In this document: positions 1 through 8,103 of the stretch, piece after piece | Position numbering within the stretch: position 1 is the stretch's first letter | Layout of the letters: every line of letters begins with the position of its first letter | NCBI RefSeq assembly: GCF_001552075.1 | Contig: NZ_BCQM01000001.1 | Span: forward strand, 744,001-808,000 | DNA: 64,000 bases | Reading direction: 5' to 3' | From: Arthrobacter luteolus NBRC 107841 | Lineage (GTDB): Bacteria; Actinomycetota; Actinomycetes; Actinomycetales; Micrococcaceae | The notes under the pieces: model-generated | Told to the model about the DNA's origin: nothing | The model's input: the letters and a program-made list of their open reading frames with translations, nothing else | The model's database searches: none | Position numbers and translations under genes: made by a program

Positions 1-525
1 GAGACCGGTCCCCTCATTTCCGCGGCCCACCGGGACAAGGTCACCGCCTACGTCAAAAAGGCCGTCGACGAAGGTGCCCGCGTCCGCTGCGGCGGAACCT
101 GGGGCACCGGCGACCTGGAAAAGGGCTTCTACTACGCCCCGACCGTGCTGGAAAACGTTCAGCGGGGCAGCTCGGCCCTGGTGGACGAGGCCTTCGGCCC
201 CGTGGTCACCGTCGAAACGTTCAACGGCGAAGACGAAGCCGTGGAGCTGGGCAACGACACCGACTACGGCCTGGCCGGAGCGGTCTGGTCACAGGACGCC
301 GGGAAGACCCAGCGGGTGGCCCGCAGGCTGCGCCACGGCACCATCTGGATCAATGATTTCCACCCCTACCTGCCGCAGGCCGAATGGGGCGGCTTCGGAG
401 CCTCCGGCGTCGGCCGCGAACTCGGCCCCACCGGGTTGGGCGAATACCAGGAAGCGAAGCACATTTACCAGAACATCAGCCCCCAGGTGACCGGCTGGTT
501 CGCCGACCACGGAAAGGCCAACTAA
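1..525 (+). CDS. betB: Betaine-aldehyde dehydrogenase, C-terminal part (5' end outside window)
   Basis: Open from the first base in frame 1 to a TAA at 523-525, so this is the last 174 residues of a longer protein. Visible are typical aldehyde dehydrogenase C-terminal elements: the GFYYAPTVL segment, EAFGPVVTVETF (the EEpFGPV-type NAD-binding Glu-Phe element), a DTDYGLAGAVWSQD stretch, and the closing GASGVGRELGPTGLGEY segment. The catalytic Cys lies upstream of the window. Choline oxidase starts four bases downstream, so the pair most likely converts choline to betaine aldehyde and then to glycine betaine, an osmoprotectant. The assignment to the betaine aldehyde subfamily rests mainly on this neighbour. 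Confidence 0.88.
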   Translation, partial: ETGPLISAAHRDKVTAYVKKAVDEGARVRCGGTWGTGDLEKGFYYAPTVLENVQRGSSALVDEAFGPVVTVETFNGEDEAVELGNDTDYGLAGAVWSQDAGKTQRVARRLRHGTIWINDFHPYLPQAEWGGFGASGVGRELGPTGLGEYQEAKHIYQNISPQVTGWFADHGKAN

Positions 526-529
526 CTCC

Positions 530-2143
530 ATGACTCATCTGCAGAAAACGGAATTTGACTACATCGTGATCGGTGGCGGCTCGGCCGGAGCCGCCGTCGC
601 CGCACGGCTCAGCGAGGATCCCGCCGTCGAAGTGGCCCTCGTGGAAGCAGGGTCCGATGACCGCGGCCTGGAGGAAATCCTGCAGCTGGACCGCTGGATG
701 GAACTGCTCGAATCCGGCTACGACTGGGACTACCCCATCGAACCGCAGGAAAACGGCAACTCGTTTATGCGCCACTCCCGCGCCAAGGTCATGGGCGGCT
801 GCTCCAGCCATAACTCCTGCATCGCCTTCTGGGCGCCCCGCGAGGACATCGACGAGTGGGAGACGAAGTTCGGCGCTGAAGGCTGGAACTCCGAGATGGC
901 CTTCCGGCTGTACAAGCAGCTGGAATCCAACGAGGACGCCGGCCCGGATGCACCCCACCACGGTGCGGACGGCCCGGTGAAACTGATGAATGTGCCGCCC
1001 AGCGATCCGTGCGGCGTCGCCCTCCTGGACGCCTGTGAACAGGCCGGGATCCCGCGGACGAAGTTCAACACCGGGCAGACCGTCACCAACGGCGCCAACT
1101 TCTTCCAGATCAACCGGCATCCGGACGGCACCCGCTCCTCGTCCTCCGTTTCCTACATCCATCCGATTATGGAACGGAAGAACTTCACGCTGCTGACCGG
1201 GCTGCGCGCCCGGGAACTGACATTCGACGACGCCAACCACTGCACCGGCGTCGACGTGGTGGACGGGCAATTCGCCCGTACCCACACGCTGCGCGCCCGG
1301 ACCGAGGTCATCCTCTCCGCCGGTGCGATCGACTCCCCCAAGCTGCTGATGCTCTCCGGCATCGGCCCACGGGAGCACCTGGCCGAACACGGCATCGAGG
1401 TGCGTGCGGACTCTCCCGGCGTGGGTTCGAACCTGCAGGACCATCCCGAGGGCGTTATCCAGTGGGAGGCGAAGCAGCCCATGACTGAAACCTCCACCCA
1501 GTGGTGGGAAATCGGCATCTTCACCCCCACCGAAGACGGACTGGACCGCCCGGACCTGATGTTCCATTACGGTTCGGTGCCGTTCGACATGCACACCCTG
1601 CGCCAGGGGTACCCCACCACGGAGAACGGTTTCTGCCTCACCCCGAACGTAACGCACGCGCGGTCCCGCGGCACGGTGCGGCTGCGCAGCCGGGATTTCC
1701 GCGACAAGCCGATGGTGGACCCTCGCTACTTCACCGACCCGCACGACATGCGCGTGATGGTCCACGGCATCAAAAAGGCCCGCGAAATTGTTTCCCAGCC
1801 GGCTATGGCCGAGTGGGCCGGCCGGGAACTGTACCCGGGACCGGACGTGCAGACGGACGAGCAGATTACCGAGTACATCCGCAAAACGCACAACACCGTC
1901 TACCACCCGGCCGGTTCGGTCCGGATGGGCGCGTACGACGACGCGATGGCACCGTTGGATCCGCAGCTGCGGGTCAAGGGGGTCACCGGCCTGCGGGTGG
2001 CTGATGCTTCCGTGATGCCGGAACTGACCACCGTTAATCCGAACATCACCACCATGATGATCGGCGAGCGCTGTGCCGAACTGGTGCGGGAAGCCCGGAC
2101 TGCAGCCGGTGTGGAAGCCGTTGGAGCAGTGGCCACCGCTTAG
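530..2143 (+). CDS. codA: Choline oxidase (GMC oxidoreductase, covalent FAD)
   Basis: A 537-residue flavoprotein that oxidises choline to glycine betaine with O2, releasing H2O2. The FAD-binding GGGSAG lies at residues 15-20. The protein matches the Arthrobacter globiformis enzyme across its length with a constant offset. His94 corresponds to the FAD-linked His99 (context GGCSSHNS), Glu307 to choline-binding Glu312, His346 to His351, His459 to catalytic His466 (HNTVYHP) and Asn503 to Asn510. All the active-site residues I can place are therefore kept. A GGAAAGG Shine-Dalgarno sits about 13-20 bases before the ATG, inside the end of betB. A strong terminator follows, so it closes the betB-codA operon. 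The enzyme is cytoplasmic. Confidence 0.95.
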   Translation: MTHLQKTEFDYIVIGGGSAGAAVAARLSEDPAVEVALVEAGSDDRGLEEILQLDRWMELLESGYDWDYPIEPQENGNSFMRHSRAKVMGGCSSHNSCIAFWAPREDIDEWETKFGAEGWNSEMAFRLYKQLESNEDAGPDAPHHGADGPVKLMNVPPSDPCGVALLDACEQAGIPRTKFNTGQTVTNGANFFQINRHPDGTRSSSSVSYIHPIMERKNFTLLTGLRARELTFDDANHCTGVDVVDGQFARTHTLRARTEVILSAGAIDSPKLLMLSGIGPREHLAEHGIEVRADSPGVGSNLQDHPEGVIQWEAKQPMTETSTQWWEIGIFTPTEDGLDRPDLMFHYGSVPFDMHTLRQGYPTTENGFCLTPNVTHARSRGTVRLRSRDFRDKPMVDPRYFTDPHDMRVMVHGIKKAREIVSQPAMAEWAGRELYPGPDVQTDEQITEYIRKTHNTVYHPAGSVRMGAYDDAMAPLDPQLRVKGVTGLRVADASVMPELTTVNPNITTMMIGERCAELVREARTAAGVEAVGAVATA

Positions 2144-2158
2144 TTCCTGCCGCCGGAG

Positions 2159-2193
2159 CGGACACGGGTGCACCTGCGCCCGTGTCCGTTTTT
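2159..2193 (+). terminator. Rho-independent terminator after codA
   Basis: A perfect 10-bp stem CGGACACGGG / CCCGTGTCCG (2159-2168 with 2179-2188) has a 10-nt loop and is followed directly by five T residues. It separates the choline oxidase operon from the penicillin-binding protein genes. Confidence 0.88.
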
Positions 2194-2208
2194 CATTTCA
2201 GCTCCCGG

Positions 2209-2214
2209 TACTCT
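2209..2214 (+). promoter_or_regulatory. -10 element TACTCT giving a leaderless start for the PBP gene
   Basis: TACTCT is followed by exactly six bases and then the ATG at 2221. No Shine-Dalgarno is visible. Transcription would begin at or next to the A of the start codon. The same geometry precedes the paralogue at 4246, and it fixes the start at 2221 rather than at an upstream in-frame ATG at 2182. Confidence 0.6.
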
Positions 2215-2220
2215 GTGCGG

Positions 2221-4158
2221 ATGGGGAAACATCGCTTGCTCGCATCTGTCCTATCCATGTCCATACTGGGGCTCTCACTGGCGGCCTGCTCCGCGGACGA
2301 CGGCCCACAGCCCGAAGAGGCAGCCAAATCACTCGCTGAAGGACTCTCGCAGCTGGACGTCTCCGGCGCGAAGTTCCTGGACTCCACCGCGGAGGAAGCA
2401 AACCTCCGGCTGGCGGAATGGACTTCCGGCATGGCGCCGCTGAAACCAACCGTCAGCGTAGCCTCCGTGGAGGAAATCTCCGACGACGAAGCCACCGCCA
2501 CGCTCAGCTATGTGTGGGATGTGAACGCCTCCGATGAGGACTTCAGCTATGACACCACCGTTGACCTGCGGCGGGACGACGAGGGGGCTTGGCAGGTCAG
2601 TTTCGCCCCCACCGCGGTGCATCCCCAGCTGGCCTCCAGCGACCACCTGGTCCGAGAGGTAGCCCCGGTTCCCCGGGGTGAAATTCATGGTGCGGACGGG
2701 CAGGTACTGGTGACCCAGCGCGCGGTCTGGCGTGTCGGAATCGACAAGTCCTGGATCACCGAAGCTGAGTTCGAGTCCTCCGCTGCCGCCCTGGCCGGGT
2801 TCCTGGAACTGGACCCGGCTGCCTATTCCGCGCAGGTCCTGGCTTCCGGGCCCCAGGCCTTCGTCGAAGCCATCACGCTCCGGCAGGACAGTTCGTCCCC
2901 GGAGTTCCAGAGCGAGGTAGCGGCGATCCCCGGCGCCGCGGCCATCCCGGGCACTCTCGCGCTGGCACCCACCCGAACCTTCGCCCGGGCACTGCTCGGA
3001 TCTGTGGGCGAGGCAACTGCGGAACTGATCGAGAAATCCAACGGCGAACTCTCCGCGGGAGACCAGACCGGGCTCTCCGGCCTGCAGCAGCAGTACGACT
3101 CCCAGCTCAGGGGCGTTGACGGCGTCCAAATCCGGACGGTCACTGCCGAGAACGTAGCCTCAGCACCGCTCTTCACCTCTGCGGGCGTGGTTGCCGATCC
3201 GCTGCAGACCACGCTGGACACCCGGCTGCAGACCCTGGCCGAGTCAGTCCTGGCAGATGAGCCCTCCGCCTCGGCGCTGGTGGCCATCCAGCCCTCCACC
3301 GGCAACCTCCTGGCCGTGGCCAACGGTCCCGGCAGCGAAGGAGCCCAGACGGCCCTGCTCGGGCAGTATGCCCCTGGCTCCACCTTCAAGCTGGCCACAA
3401 CCCTGGCGATGCTCCGCTCCGGGGCCACCCCCGATTCGGTGGTCTCCTGTCCCGAGGAGCTCAACGCGGACGGCCGGATGTTCAACAACGCCAGCACCTA
3501 CCCTGCGCAGTTCCTCGGGGACATCCCGCTGCGCCAGGCGTTCGCGCAGTCCTGCAACACCGCCTTCATCAACGCCCGCGGAACGGTGGCCCAGCCGGAC
3601 CTTGCCGCCGCAGCGCAGGCGCTGGGCCTGGGCGTGGACACCGTCATCGGCACCCCCGCGTACTTCGGTTCCGTGCCGGAAACGGCAGAAGGAACCCTGC
3701 ACGCCGCCTCGATGATCGGGCAGGGCGAAGTGCTGGTCTCCCCGCTGGCACTGGCCGTCGCCGGAGCCTCCGTGGCCAAGGGCGAACGGGTCTCCCCACT
3801 GCTGGTCAAAGCACCTGACGCCGCGGCCGCAGGTGAGACGGCCTCTGCGTCGGCCTCCCCTTCCAGCTCCGCCGGTTCCCCCTCCGTGACCACGGCCGAA
3901 GCGTCCACCCTCCGGGAAATGATGCGGGCGGTCGTGACCGACGGCGGTGTCCAGCTGCTCCAGGCTGTTCCCGGCGAACCTGTACTGGCCAAGACCGGCA
4001 CTGCTGAATTCGGCAACGAAACTCCGCCGCGCACCCACGCCTGGGTTGTCGCGGTCCAGGGTGATCTCGCCGTCGCACTGTTCATTGAGGAGGGCGAACT
4101 GGGCTCAACGTCCGGCGGCCCGGTCATGAAGGCGTTCCTGGACGGCTTGGCCGGCTGA
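2221..4158 (+). CDS. Lipoprotein penicillin-binding protein, intact transpeptidase
   Basis: A 645-residue class B-type PBP that should cross-link peptidoglycan outside the membrane. The N-terminus is a lipoprotein signal ending in LSLAAC, so it is probably lipid-anchored. Residues about 30-140 look like the NTF2-like MecA N-terminal domain, followed by a dimerisation-type region and the transpeptidase domain. The catalytic motifs are complete: S387-T-F-K390 (PGSTFK), S444-C-N446 and K591-T-G593. A Ser/Ala-rich insert (ASASASPSSSAGS) lies shortly before the KTG motif. I chose the start at 2221 because it aligns with the paralogue and has a -10 element six bases upstream. A tandem duplicate follows at 4246. 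No other cell-wall gene is adjacent. Confidence 0.9.
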   Translation: MGKHRLLASVLSMSILGLSLAACSADDGPQPEEAAKSLAEGLSQLDVSGAKFLDSTAEEANLRLAEWTSGMAPLKPTVSVASVEEISDDEATATLSYVWDVNASDEDFSYDTTVDLRRDDEGAWQVSFAPTAVHPQLASSDHLVREVAPVPRGEIHGADGQVLVTQRAVWRVGIDKSWITEAEFESSAAALAGFLELDPAAYSAQVLASGPQAFVEAITLRQDSSSPEFQSEVAAIPGAAAIPGTLALAPTRTFARALLGSVGEATAELIEKSNGELSAGDQTGLSGLQQQYDSQLRGVDGVQIRTVTAENVASAPLFTSAGVVADPLQTTLDTRLQTLAESVLADEPSASALVAIQPSTGNLLAVANGPGSEGAQTALLGQYAPGSTFKLATTLAMLRSGATPDSVVSCPEELNADGRMFNNASTYPAQFLGDIPLRQAFAQSCNTAFINARGTVAQPDLAAAAQALGLGVDTVIGTPAYFGSVPETAEGTLHAASMIGQGEVLVSPLALAVAGASVAKGERVSPLLVKAPDAAAAGETASASASPSSSAGSPSVTTAEASTLREMMRAVVTDGGVQLLQAVPGEPVLAKTGTAEFGNETPPRTHAWVVAVQGDLAVALFIEEGELGSTSGGPVMKAFLDGLAG

Positions 4159-4181
4159 GCCTGTACCAAAGAAATGCAGGG

Positions 4182-4210
4182 ACGGCCGCCGCACTTTGAG
4201 CGGCGGCCGT
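4182..4210 (+). terminator. GC-rich hairpin between the two PBP genes
   Basis: A perfect 11-bp stem ACGGCCGCCGC / GCGGCGGCCGT has a 7-nt loop (ACTTTGA). No T tract follows. It sits just after the first PBP stop codon and before the promoter of the second gene, so it may separate the two transcripts. Confidence 0.55.
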
Positions 4211-4233
4211 GTCCAGATCCCGGTCCCCGCCGA

Positions 4234-4239
4234 TAGCCT
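4234..4239 (+). promoter_or_regulatory. -10 element TAGCCT giving a leaderless start for the second PBP
   Basis: TAGCCT is followed by six bases and then the ATG at 4246, the same geometry as for the upstream paralogue. No Shine-Dalgarno is visible. Confidence 0.58.
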
Positions 4240-4245
4240 GACCGG

Positions 4246-6150
4246 ATGGTGAAACCCCGCCTGCTCGCATCCGCTCTAACCCTTTCCGTCGTGGCACTGT
4301 CCCTGGCTGCCTGTTCGCCGGAGGAGGGGCCGGGACCCGAAACCGCCGCGGAGACCCTCGCCACCGGGCTCTCCGCGCTGGACGTAACGGGCAGCTCGTT
4401 CTCCGACTCCTCCGTCGAAGCCGTCAACGGTATGCTCGGGCATCTTGTCTCCGGCATGGCCCCGCTGAAACCGACAGTGACCGTCACGGACATAGAAGAG
4501 ACTTCCGGTTCGCAGGCAACTGCCACGCTCAACTACGTCTGGGATGTCAATGCTGCTGCGGAAGACTACAGCTACGACACTTCGGTAACCCTGGACCGCG
4601 ACGAAGAGGATGCCTGGCAGGTCCGGTTTACGTCCACCACGGTGCACCCGGAGCTCGACCCCGGGGAGCGGCTGGTGCGCACGACCGCACCCGTGCACCG
4701 TGGGGACATTCTTGGTGCCGGCGGAGCCGTCTTGATGGCGGACCGGGCAGTCTGGCGCGTCGGGATCGACAAGGCCGTGCTGACCGAGAAGGAGTATACC
4801 TCGTCCGCCTTCTACCTGTCCCAGTTCCTGAACATGGACATCGATGCTTTCACGGCACAGGTCCAGGCGGCCGGTCCCAAGGATTTCGTGGACGCGGTTA
4901 CCGTGCGGCAGGACAGTGTTCCGGCGAACTTCGAGTCGGAGATCGCCACCGTTCCAGGCGCCGCAGCGCTGTCGGAAGTCCGGTCGCTGACGCAGCCGGG
5001 CTCCTTCACCGGAGCACTGTTGGGATCCGTTGGAGAAGCCACACCGGAACTGATCGAAAAGTCCGGCGGCGCGCTGGCACCCGGTGACCAGGCCGGGCTG
5101 TCCGGATTGCAGCTGGAATACGACTCCCAGCTCAGGGGCGCCGACGCCGTTACGGTCCACATTGCCGGGACCGACAACGTGGCATCGGCGCCGCTGTTTG
5201 AGACCGACGGCGAACCCGGAAAGCCGCTCCAGACGACCCTGGCTGCCGGCATCCAGGCCCAGGCCGAGTCAGTCCTGAAGGATGAACCGTCCGCAGCGGC
5301 CCTGGTGGCGGTCCAGCCCTCCACCGGCAATCTCCTGGCTGTGGCCAACGGCCCGGGAAGCGGCGGTGCGCAGACGGCACTGCTTGGCCAGTACTCTCCG
5401 GGGGCCGCGTTCCAGCTCGTCACCGCCCTGGCACTGCTGCGGACCGGATCCACACCGGAGACCACGGTTTCCTGCCCGGCGGACGTGAACGTGGATGGCC
5501 GGAGCTTTACCAACCCCGGTACATATCCCAGCGGATACCTGGGCGGAATCACCTTCGCCGAAGCCTTCGCTCAATCCTGCAGCACCGCATTCGTCAACGC
5601 CCGGGACTCGGTTCCCCCATCCGGGCTCGCCTCCGCCGCTGCCAGCCTGGGAGTGGGCGTGGACGCCGCCATCGGCACTCCCGCCTCCTTTGGTTCAGTC
5701 CCGGCGGCAGCTGACGGGTCGCTGCATGCTGCCTCGATGATCGGGCAGGGCGAGGTCCTGATGTCGCCGCTCGCGCTGGCCATTGCCGGCGCCTCCGTGG
5801 CCAAGGGCGAACGGGTGCAGCCCGCGCTTGTCTCTCCGTCCGGGGACGGCGGGGCGGAAAACACTGCTGGCCCGGAGCCGATGACCAGCGATGAGGCCGG
5901 GACGCTGCGGGAACTGATGCGGGGCGTCGTCACCGGTGGCACCGGCGAACTGCTCCAGGACGTGCCCGGGGGGCCGGTGCTGGCCAAAAACGGCACCGCC
6001 GATTCCGTCAGCGAAACCCCGCCGGGCACCCATGCCTGGGTGGTCGCCATTCATGGTGATCTCGCCGTCGCACTGTTCATTGAGAACGCGGAGCAGGGAT
6101 CCCCCGCAGAGGCAGTGATGCACGCTTTCCTTGACGGTCTGGCCGGCTGA
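4246..6150 (+). CDS. Catalytically degenerate PBP paralogue (pseudo-transpeptidase lipoprotein)
   Basis: A 634-residue tandem paralogue of the gene at 2221. It shares the lipobox (LSLAAC), the MecA-N-like domain and the transpeptidase fold, with long stretches nearly identical (for example VQPSTGNLLAVANGPGS). All three catalytic motifs are changed. The SxxK motif reads A387-A-F-Q390 (PGAAFQ), so both the nucleophilic Ser and the general-base Lys are lost. SxN reads S444-C-S446, and KTG reads K581-N-G583. The reading frame is intact over its full length with no stop codons or frameshifts, so the protein is probably made but cannot acylate. It may act as a regulatory or scaffolding partner, or as a decoy for beta-lactams; the role is inferred. 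It has its own -10 element. Confidence 0.88.
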   Translation: MVKPRLLASALTLSVVALSLAACSPEEGPGPETAAETLATGLSALDVTGSSFSDSSVEAVNGMLGHLVSGMAPLKPTVTVTDIEETSGSQATATLNYVWDVNAAAEDYSYDTSVTLDRDEEDAWQVRFTSTTVHPELDPGERLVRTTAPVHRGDILGAGGAVLMADRAVWRVGIDKAVLTEKEYTSSAFYLSQFLNMDIDAFTAQVQAAGPKDFVDAVTVRQDSVPANFESEIATVPGAAALSEVRSLTQPGSFTGALLGSVGEATPELIEKSGGALAPGDQAGLSGLQLEYDSQLRGADAVTVHIAGTDNVASAPLFETDGEPGKPLQTTLAAGIQAQAESVLKDEPSAAALVAVQPSTGNLLAVANGPGSGGAQTALLGQYSPGAAFQLVTALALLRTGSTPETTVSCPADVNVDGRSFTNPGTYPSGYLGGITFAEAFAQSCSTAFVNARDSVPPSGLASAAASLGVGVDAAIGTPASFGSVPAAADGSLHAASMIGQGEVLMSPLALAIAGASVAKGERVQPALVSPSGDGGAENTAGPEPMTSDEAGTLRELMRGVVTGGTGELLQDVPGGPVLAKNGTADSVSETPPGTHAWVVAIHGDLAVALFIENAEQGSPAEAVMHAFLDGLAG

Positions 6151-6182
6151 TCGGCTGGACCTGTTCCCGCAGGTGGTTTAGG

Positions 6183-6641
6183 TTACCGGCCGTACCGGCC
6201 CTTGCCTGGTGACCCTGAATAGGTCGCATACGGAGTCGGCGAATTGTAGGGAACCAGGCCGGGACCGGAGGTCGGCACAATCCGCTTGCCCAGCGGGACC
6301 AGGGAAATCGGGATCATTTTCAGGTTCGCGATGCCCAGCGGGATGCCAATGATGCTGACGAACATGGGAATGGCCGTCAGCACATGCCCGATGGCGATCC
6401 ATACGCCGGCAAGCACCAGCCAGATCACATTGCCCAGGGTGGGAAGCACCCCGGTACCCCGGCCGCTGTCGATAACGGTGCGGCCGAAGGGCCACAGCGC
6501 ATAAGACGCGATCCTAAAGGAGGCGATGCCGAACGGGATGGTCACGATCAGCAGGCAGCAGACGATTCCGGCGAGGACGTAACCCAGGGCTAGCCAAATA
6601 CCGCCGAACAGGAGCCAGATAACGTTCAGGATTGCCTTCAT
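6183..6641 (-). CDS. yccF: YccF family inner membrane protein
   Basis: A 152-residue membrane protein with two copies of the YccF domain. The first reads NVIWLLFGGIWLALGY and the second NVIWLVLAGVWIAIGH. Each is followed by a hydrophobic segment and a short IPFGIA or IPLGIA stretch. Four membrane segments are likely, with a short polar C-terminal tail rich in Gly, Pro and Tyr. The molecular function of the family is not established. It is transcribed convergently with the PBP genes. The upstream sequence carries GGAG about 12 bases before the ATG. Confidence 0.85.
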   Translation of the reverse strand: MKAILNVIWLLFGGIWLALGYVLAGIVCCLLIVTIPFGIASFRIASYALWPFGRTVIDSGRGTGVLPTLGNVIWLVLAGVWIAIGHVLTAIPMFVSIIGIPLGIANLKMIPISLVPLGKRIVPTSGPGLVPYNSPTPYATYSGSPGKGRYGR

Positions 6642-6672
6642 GAGCCCATTGTTCTCCAGATGCGGTGCAGAG

Positions 6673-7383
6673 TCACGGTTTGCCCGCCGGTGGTGGCCCG
6701 TCCGGCAGCTGCCCGGAGGCTCCAGGTGCCTGATCCGGCCGGGAGGACCGGACGGCTAACCGGCGGACCACTGGGTCCAGCGCATAAACGACGACGGTGA
6801 CCACCAGGGTTCCCAGGGCCAGCCCGGACAGGACGTCGTGCACATAGTGGACGCCGCCCGCCACCCGGGATCCGGCAAGCAGCACGGCTGCCGGCACAAC
6901 CAGCCACGCGGTGCGGCCAAGGGCGAGGACGCATGCGGCGGCGAAGGCCGCCGCCAGCACTGAGTGGTTCGACGGCCAGGACCAGTCGCCTTCAACAGGG
7001 CAGGCAAGAACGGTCTCAACCACCAGGGCCCGGCAGGGACGCTGCTCCGTCACGATGAGCTTGATCCCCTCGCTGAGCAGATACGCCCCGATCACTCCCA
7101 CTCCCGCCGAGGCCAGACGCAGGAAGACCAGGCGGTCGCGCAGCAGCGACCAGGCTGCAATGCCACCGGCCGCGGCGACCAGGAGCCATAACCCGGATTC
7201 GGCGACGAGGCCGACGGCTGGAGCAGCGGCGGATTCCGCCGCAGACCCTGCGGCAGCGAGGTACAGGGCATCCCGGACCGGGTAGGCCGCAGCGGCTAGA
7301 AGCAGGAGGATCCCGGTGGTCAGGAGGCCGGCCGGCACCGGGCGGCGCGGAAGGGTTCGGGCGGAAGGAACTAACAGACTCAT
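6673..7383 (-). CDS. PAP2 superfamily phosphatase, membrane-bound
   Basis: A 236-residue protein with six hydrophobic segments and the three-part type 2 phosphatidic acid phosphatase signature. These are K-LIVTEQ-RP (KX6RP), PSNH (normally PSGH) and SR-VAGGV-H-YVH-D (SRX5HX3D). Such enzymes remove phosphate from lipid phosphates such as phosphatidate or undecaprenyl diphosphate on the outer membrane face. The exact substrate cannot be read from sequence. The only oddity is the Asn replacing Gly in the second motif. The start ATG has a TACCGT hexamer eight bases upstream on the minus strand and only a weak AGAAG ribosome site. The polar C-terminal tail is Pro-rich. Confidence 0.85.
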   Translation of the reverse strand: MSLLVPSARTLPRRPVPAGLLTTGILLLLAAAAYPVRDALYLAAAGSAAESAAAPAVGLVAESGLWLLVAAAGGIAAWSLLRDRLVFLRLASAGVGVIGAYLLSEGIKLIVTEQRPCRALVVETVLACPVEGDWSWPSNHSVLAAAFAAACVLALGRTAWLVVPAAVLLAGSRVAGGVHYVHDVLSGLALGTLVVTVVVYALDPVVRRLAVRSSRPDQAPGASGQLPDGPPPAGKP

Positions 7384-7546
7384 GGTCTTCTACGGTACGG
7401 GCACCCGCAGAGGGCCGCCTCGCCCTCAGGTCCCGGGCTGCCTGGATTGTCTGGACCCCCGGTATCAGTTGCGCTGCGGCCCCGTCCCCCCAGGGGTTGA
7501 GGGGGCCGGCTGAGGGAGCAGCACCTGGACGCCTGGGCCTGGACCG

Positions 7547-7615
7547 CTGCCTGTACCGAAATCCGCGGCCCTGGGCCTGGGCCTGCTGCCTGTGCCTAAT
7601 CCCACTGCCTGTGCC
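7547..7615 (+). repeat. Three copies of a CTGCCTGT-CC motif upstream of 7628
   Basis: An 11-base motif CTGCCTGTRCC occurs at 7547-7557, 7586-7596 and 7605-7615, within a CCTGGGCCTGG-rich, otherwise featureless intergenic stretch (7384-7627). The last copy runs directly into the TAGACT -10 element. It may be simple slippage sequence or a binding-site array; nothing decides between them. Confidence 0.45.
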
Positions 7616-7621
7616 TAGACT
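7616..7621 (+). promoter_or_regulatory. -10 element TAGACT, leaderless start
   Basis: TAGACT lies six bases before the ATG at 7628 with no Shine-Dalgarno, matching the leaderless geometry seen repeatedly in this window. Confidence 0.55.
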
Positions 7622-7627
7622 GAGGGC

Positions 7628-8101
7628 ATGCCGCGAACCAAAGATGATGCAGGAGTACCCGTTGAGCTAACTTCCAGCGAGTGCTGGGAGTACGCCCGCC
7701 AGGCTTCGGTCGGGCGGCTTGCCGTGCTGGTGGAGGGAGCGCCGGACATCTTCCCCATCAACTTCGCTGTGGACCACGGCACTGTCGTTTTCCGCAGCGC
7801 GGCGGGCACCAAGCTGGCCGCAGCCCTCACGGACACCCCGGTCGCGTTCGAGGTCGACGGTTACGACGACGGCCTGGGCTATGCCTGGAGCGTCGTGCTC
7901 AAGGGAACGGCCTCCCAGCTCGCGTCCATCGAGGACGTCCTGGATTCCGAGACGCTGGAACTCTTCCCCTGGCAGAGCGGGGAGAAGAACCACTTCGTGC
8001 GCATTGAGCCCACCGAGACCACCGGCAGGCGTTTCCGGATCACCGATACCGCCCGCCGCCATGTCCTCTCGGCCCGGCCCCGCCAGGCTTTCACGGAATA
8101 G
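7628..8101 (+). CDS. Pyridoxamine 5'-phosphate oxidase family flavin-binding protein
   Basis: A 157-residue protein of the split-barrel PNPOx-like superfamily. The pattern is an N-terminal helix (SSECWEYARQ), then SVGRLAVLVEGAPDIFPINFAVD, then a strand ending in FRSAAGTKLAAAL, then AFEVDGYD and a late WSVVLKGTAS strand. Members bind FMN or F420 and reduce diverse small molecules. The substrate is unknown here. It is not the vitamin B6 enzyme itself, which is longer. It has its own leaderless-type promoter, and a HutD-like gene follows after only two bases, so the two are probably co-transcribed. Confidence 0.78.
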   Translation: MPRTKDDAGVPVELTSSECWEYARQASVGRLAVLVEGAPDIFPINFAVDHGTVVFRSAAGTKLAAALTDTPVAFEVDGYDDGLGYAWSVVLKGTASQLASIEDVLDSETLELFPWQSGEKNHFVRIEPTETTGRRFRITDTARRHVLSARPRQAFTE

Positions 8102-8103
8102 GC

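Noticed and set aside
476-2173. A 565-codon minus-strand open frame across choline oxidase
   Set aside because: It is the antisense shadow of codA: composition is Gly/His/Arg/Val-rich, there is no family match, and codA is clearly real.
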